From Caldifarciminota bacterium RBG_13_43_14 (GTDB lineage Bacteria; Hydrothermota; Tepidihabitantia; SM23-42), in contig MEUM01000062.1 in assembly GCA_001771735.1 (NCBI GenBank), positions 1 through 9,373 on the forward strand: a stretch of DNA of 9,373 bases. Reading direction: 5' to 3'. Position numbers and translations under genes: made by a program. The stretch's first letter is position 1, and each line of letters begins with the position of its first letter. A model generated the notes under the pieces. It was not told the DNA's origin. It saw only the letters and a program-made list of their open reading frames with translations, and ran no database searches. Below are positions 6,675 to 9,373 of this stretch, piece by piece.

Positions 6675-7300
6675 ACCGTGCGGTACCGATGGGTTTTTGA
6701 AAAATAGTTGTTAAGCAAAAATATCTCATTACTCCAGGTCATTGACGAGGCATACAGACGACCGACCCAGATCTCGGGCGCTTTATTTCCGCTATGAGCA
6801 TCATATAGACCGTTGGCATCACTATCAGTCCAGGTCCCATTCAGATCCATGAAATAGAGATCGATCGGAAATTCCTCCCGCCCTTCACTGCTTTCCATTT
6901 CATACCAGGCAATGGGAACATTGCCGATCAACACCGCGCCAACCAGCTGACTATCGATCAACGCAGCCAAATGACCGCGCAGTGAAACCGCATCCCACCC
7001 CCGGACCGTATCGACACGCACCGCATACCCCTCAGCGATGATATCATTTATATAAACCATCATTGAATCGTAAATGCTCGCATAGATCTGCGCATTAACC
7101 ACCAAATTAACCATCGGATCCCGGTCATTCATTGCATACTGGAAAGCCCGGCCAATCGAATATCCTTCATTTATCCGCGTATTGCACCAGTCTAAATAGC
7201 CGGTCATTGGCCGGTCATAATGATCAATATACTGAAGACGATTGACCGGTACTCCAAGCGCTATACTAACAAGGCAAATCAAGATCAAAAATTTATACAT
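6671..7300 (-). CDS. Fragment 1 of 3: signal peptide and N-terminal half of a C25-like domain
   Basis: The 209-residue frame starts at ATG 7300. Residues 1-17 (MYKFLILICLVSIALG) are a typical Sec signal peptide, so the product would be exported. Residues 20-200 resemble the first part of gingipain-like (C25) domains: LVGAVLIGNVPIAWYE, then FPIDLYFMDLNGTW, DSDANGLYD (a calcium-site-like Asp/Asn loop) and APEIWVGRLYAS, followed by LLNNYFSKTHRYRT. The frame then stops at TGA 6671-6673. In relatives as I recall them, the catalytic His and Cys segments follow this point; here they are missing. On its own this fragment would be an inactive exported stub. The family call comes from motif style, without a profile search. 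Confidence 0.7.
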   Translation of the reverse strand: MYKFLILICLVSIALGVPVNRLQYIDHYDRPMTGYLDWCNTRINEGYSIGRAFQYAMNDRDPMVNLVVNAQIYASIYDSMMVYINDIIAEGYAVRVDTVRGWDAVSLRGHLAALIDSQLVGAVLIGNVPIAWYEMESSEGREEFPIDLYFMDLNGTWTDSDANGLYDAHSGNKAPEIWVGRLYASSMTWSNEIFLLNNYFSKTHRYRTV

Positions 7301-7304
7301 AAAT

Positions 7305-7310
7305 CCTCCT
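7305..7310 (-). promoter_or_regulatory. Shine-Dalgarno AGGAGG overlapping the upstream stop codon
   Basis: AGGAGG lies four bases before ATG 7300 and shares its first two bases with the TAG stop (7309-7311) of the upstream gene. This tight join supports one transcript and possible translational coupling, and it fixes the start of the downstream broken gene. Confidence 0.85.
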
Positions 7311-9373
7311 AACGAATTATGGTAACTTTTTTCACCTCACAAACACCATCTACACTTAATTCAATAAAATAAATACCTGCCGCCACTGACCTGTTCTGGT
7401 CGTCGCGACCATCCCAGGTCAGTTCAGTAGGAACTAAGAAGTTGGAACTAGGAACTGAAAAATTTCTCACTACCCGACCGGCAATGTCGTAGATTTTTAT
7501 CTCCGGTTTTCCGACACCCCGATACTCCGATCCACTGACGATTGATATCTTTACGCGCTCACGGAAAGGATTTGGACAAATACTCAGCAGTACTCCCTGA
7601 ACTGCACTGCCATACTGCTCAGCAATACCCGGTGACGGCACACCAAAGAATCGCATGATCGAATCGAGCAGGGCGGCACGTGTTGAAGGAGGACTAGCAT
7701 CAGCAAGCAGACCAAGCTCAAATGACAAACCGACCGTACGGGATGTTGCCGTACTGCGGGCTATGCCACAATAATAGCTATTGTTTACATCACGGAATAT
7801 GATAAAACCGTCCGTGGGACTTAAATGATCCATATAGGCATTCTCGCCGCCATAATTAAAATACATACCATTAGTAAATGTGCCGTTTTGCCCGCTCAGC
7901 GGACCAAGATCACCATAGGTATATGTATTCGCAGTAATACCGAAAAATGGTCCAAAATTATGACCACCGTAGTATGCAACATCAATGTAAAAAGCTGAAC
8001 TGCTTTCCAAACAAACACGACCGCCTGAATTAATAAAATTGGTTATTGCCAGAGCTTCACTGCTGTTCTGGGCAATAAGATGCCGGTTCGGATAAACACC
8101 CATACAGCAGAATAAAACCTGATAAAGATTAAGATCTGCCGGCATAGTCGTCCCATAATCTCCGGCAAAACCCAAACCGGTCAGGATATTGTAGCTGTTC
8201 TGTCCTGGTGCCGGTGTTGGATCTGCATTCCAGATATAGAAATTTTTCTGCCCGATCACCAGGGTTAAGGATAATGTATCATCCTGGTGCACTGACGTAA
8301 TCACCAGATCAAAACCAGCGATCGTGCCGATCGCTATCGTTGAATCTGCCTGGATCGTAAAAAGATTACTGCTGTTGTCGCCTGTGCTGTCAACACCTAT
8401 ATGATCAATATAGCTCATACTATCGATCACCGAAATCCCGGCAGTTGATGTACGCAGAATAATATCCATACTTTCCGCAGCTGCATTACCACGATTCTGT
8501 AAAATTATCATAAGATCGACTGTTTCACCCGGTTCAAAAACACCATTACCATTGCCGCCGGTTACAGTACGGCCATTCAATGAAAACACTGGCGACAAAA
8601 TAACATGATAAAAATCCGATTGCCAGATAGAATCGTTCTGATCGGTACAAATCATATGGAAATCCGAACGATGCAGATTAGGACAATTACGTGCGACCAT
8701 GAAACTAAAACCATCCGGAACAGTGGTTGCTGAATCCAGGCCAAGGACATCACCAAAACTACGGATCGAATCGACCAGCGTCAAATAACTATCTTCCATG
8801 CTGATCTGTCCCTGAATATTGATCCCGGTACTTTCGCTGAGATTATATACCCACACAGGCATTTCGATCGTTTCGCCTGGATTAATATATCCATCCGCAT
8901 TACCTGCGGCGGTGTCGTTGATCTCAGAACGATGATATAGAATAAAAGCATAATCGATCGGATTGACCGGCATAAATCCTTCATGAGGTTTTAGATTTTT
9001 CCCGGTAACTGTAACCCAGACCGTATCACCAATAATGCCCGGGCTGACCGTGAACGACACATTACCATTAATATCAGTTGTGTCGACACAATAGATCGTT
9101 GAATCGATCTTTCCAGCTAAACAAACAGTCGCATTTGTAACCGGTGCGGCGGTAGTACCATTCTGAACAAAAACATTGACCTGCTGTGTATGCGGACTTA
9201 AAACCGGCGGATAGTTGACGATCAAAGAACAGGGAATGCCGGTCCATATATTCATATCCGGATCACCGATACAGGTAAAATTATTATATTCACGCAGCTC
9301 GCCGTACATTTGATAAACACGCAACCGACCCTGTTCGCCGATCTCGCCAAAACTTATTTTATTTGCCGAGAAC
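7309..9373 (-). CDS. Large exported C25-like protein with sorting tail, 5' end cut by window edge
   Basis: The frame is open from the right edge (687 complete codons visible), so the true start lies outside. Numbering from the edge: residues 1-45 end a C25-type (gingipain-like) peptidase domain, with YNNFTCIGDPDMNIWTG matching the usual 'LLGDPxMxxW' close. Residues 50-135 form a beta-sandwich of the kind that follows C25 domains. Residues 137-375 hold two related sandwich domains, each with an Asp/Asn-Gly loop and PGE (GNADGYINPGE, GNGNGVFEPGE), as in CARDB-like repeats and possibly calcium-binding. Residues 376-580 resemble a glutamine-amidotransferase-like fold (VLFCCMG, FINSGGRVCLE, TVGLSFELG). 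Residues 595-687 are a FlgD/Por-type sorting tail (CPNPF, IKIYDIAGRVVRNF, LTWDGRD, AAGIYFIELS). It is probably a secreted or surface protein; peptidase activity cannot be judged because the catalytic residues would lie beyond the edge. It is first of two genes in an operon, and no damage is seen. Confidence 0.85.
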   Translation of the reverse strand, partial: FSANKISFGEIGEQGRLRVYQMYGELREYNNFTCIGDPDMNIWTGIPCSLIVNYPPVLSPHTQQVNVFVQNGTTAAPVTNATVCLAGKIDSTIYCVDTTDINGNVSFTVSPGIIGDTVWVTVTGKNLKPHEGFMPVNPIDYAFILYHRSEINDTAAGNADGYINPGETIEMPVWVYNLSESTGINIQGQISMEDSYLTLVDSIRSFGDVLGLDSATTVPDGFSFMVARNCPNLHRSDFHMICTDQNDSIWQSDFYHVILSPVFSLNGRTVTGGNGNGVFEPGETVDLMIILQNRGNAAAESMDIILRTSTAGISVIDSMSYIDHIGVDSTGDNSSNLFTIQADSTIAIGTIAGFDLVITSVHQDDTLSLTLVIGQKNFYIWNADPTPAPGQNSYNILTGLGFAGDYGTTMPADLNLYQVLFCCMGVYPNRHLIAQNSSEALAITNFINSGGRVCLESSSAFYIDVAYYGGHNFGPFFGITANTYTYGDLGPLSGQNGTFTNGMYFNYGGENAYMDHLSPTDGFIIFRDVNNSYYCGIARSTATSRTVGLSFELGLLADASPPSTRAALLDSIMRFFGVPSPGIAEQYGSAVQGVLLSICPNPFRERVKISIVSGSEYRGVGKPEIKIYDIAGRVVRNFSVPSSNFLVPTELTWDGRDDQNRSVAAGIYFIELSVDGVCEVKKVTIIR
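7421..7457. repeat. AGTTCC-type short repeats inside the sorting-tail coding sequence
   Basis: Reading the minus strand, CAGTTCCTAGTTCC is followed by AACTTCTTAGTTCCT and AGTTC-like ends: several copies of an AGTTCC(T) unit within about 37 bases. They encode VPSSNFLVPT between the two halves of the sorting domain, where family members usually have a short loop. Low-complexity runs of this sort are more typical of the intergenic repeat tracts seen elsewhere in the window, so this may be a repeat that entered the gene in frame. Confidence 0.45.

Larger units (their letters stand above)
4502..7300 (-). pseudogene. Broken gene for a large secreted C25-like / propeller / Ig-repeat protein
   Basis: Three minus-strand reading frames join into one domain series: signal peptide, peptidase C25-like (gingipain-type) domain, five propeller-like repeats, three Ig-like repeats, and a FlgD/Por-type sorting tail. 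Protein sense runs off the end of each frame and resumes at once in the next. The first break (about 6672-6700) joins the start of the C25-like domain (ending NNYFSKTHRYRT) to its very end (SIGEAFKQWF, then GDPLLKP). The intervening catalytic part appears absent. The second break (5813-5830) is a one-base shift inside the propeller. The gene begins at ATG 7300 with a strong Shine-Dalgarno, eight bases after the stop of the upstream gene, so the two form an operon. Whether the breaks are real decay or assembly errors cannot be decided from this sequence. The individual frames are listed separately. Confidence 0.8.

Noticed and set aside
7309..9373. Possible assignment of the upstream exported protein as an active protease
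   Set aside because: Only the end of the C25-type domain is visible, so catalytic residues cannot be assessed.

Overview
The window is ordinary bacterial chromosome at moderate GC, with AT-rich, repeat-laden gaps between genes. The secreted proteins on the right combine gingipain-like (peptidase C25-type) domains with C-terminal FlgD/Por-type sorting tails. This suggests a bacterium of the FCB side of the tree or a candidate phylum with similar secreted proteins (WOR-3/Stahlbacteria-like). That placement is inference from protein style, not from a marker gene.

Left part (1-1282): the 5' two-thirds of purA (adenylosuccinate synthase, purine synthesis) runs leftward off the window. It is divergent from a gene on the + strand. 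The gap between them holds a plausible promoter for each gene and two compact palindromic elements, each an outer stem enclosing two hairpins.

Middle (1283-4435), + strand: a divergent, PLP-dependent member of the serine hydroxymethyltransferase family (GTG start chosen by its Shine-Dalgarno), then a 348-base repeat-rich gap, then a radical SAM protein with a B12-binding-like N-terminal domain. The second gene ends at a strong hairpin plus T-run. The two genes are probably separate transcripts, and no shared pathway can be shown.

Right part (4502-9373), - strand, convergent with the above: two co-transcribed genes for large exported proteins. The upstream one (cut by the right edge) keeps the end of a C25-type domain, beta-sandwich domains, a glutamine-amidotransferase-like domain and a sorting tail. 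Its stop codon lies inside the Shine-Dalgarno of the next gene. The downstream gene encodes a signal peptide, a C25-like domain, a five-blade propeller-like region, three 101-residue Ig-like repeats and a sorting tail. It is split into three frames. One break also appears to lack the catalytic middle of the C25 domain; the other is a single-base shift. Either this is a pseudogene or the assembly is wrong there.

I see no rRNA, tRNA, CRISPR array, integrase, transposase or defence system. The most interesting items are the decayed protease-like gene and the nested palindromic repeats; I found no convincing new system.
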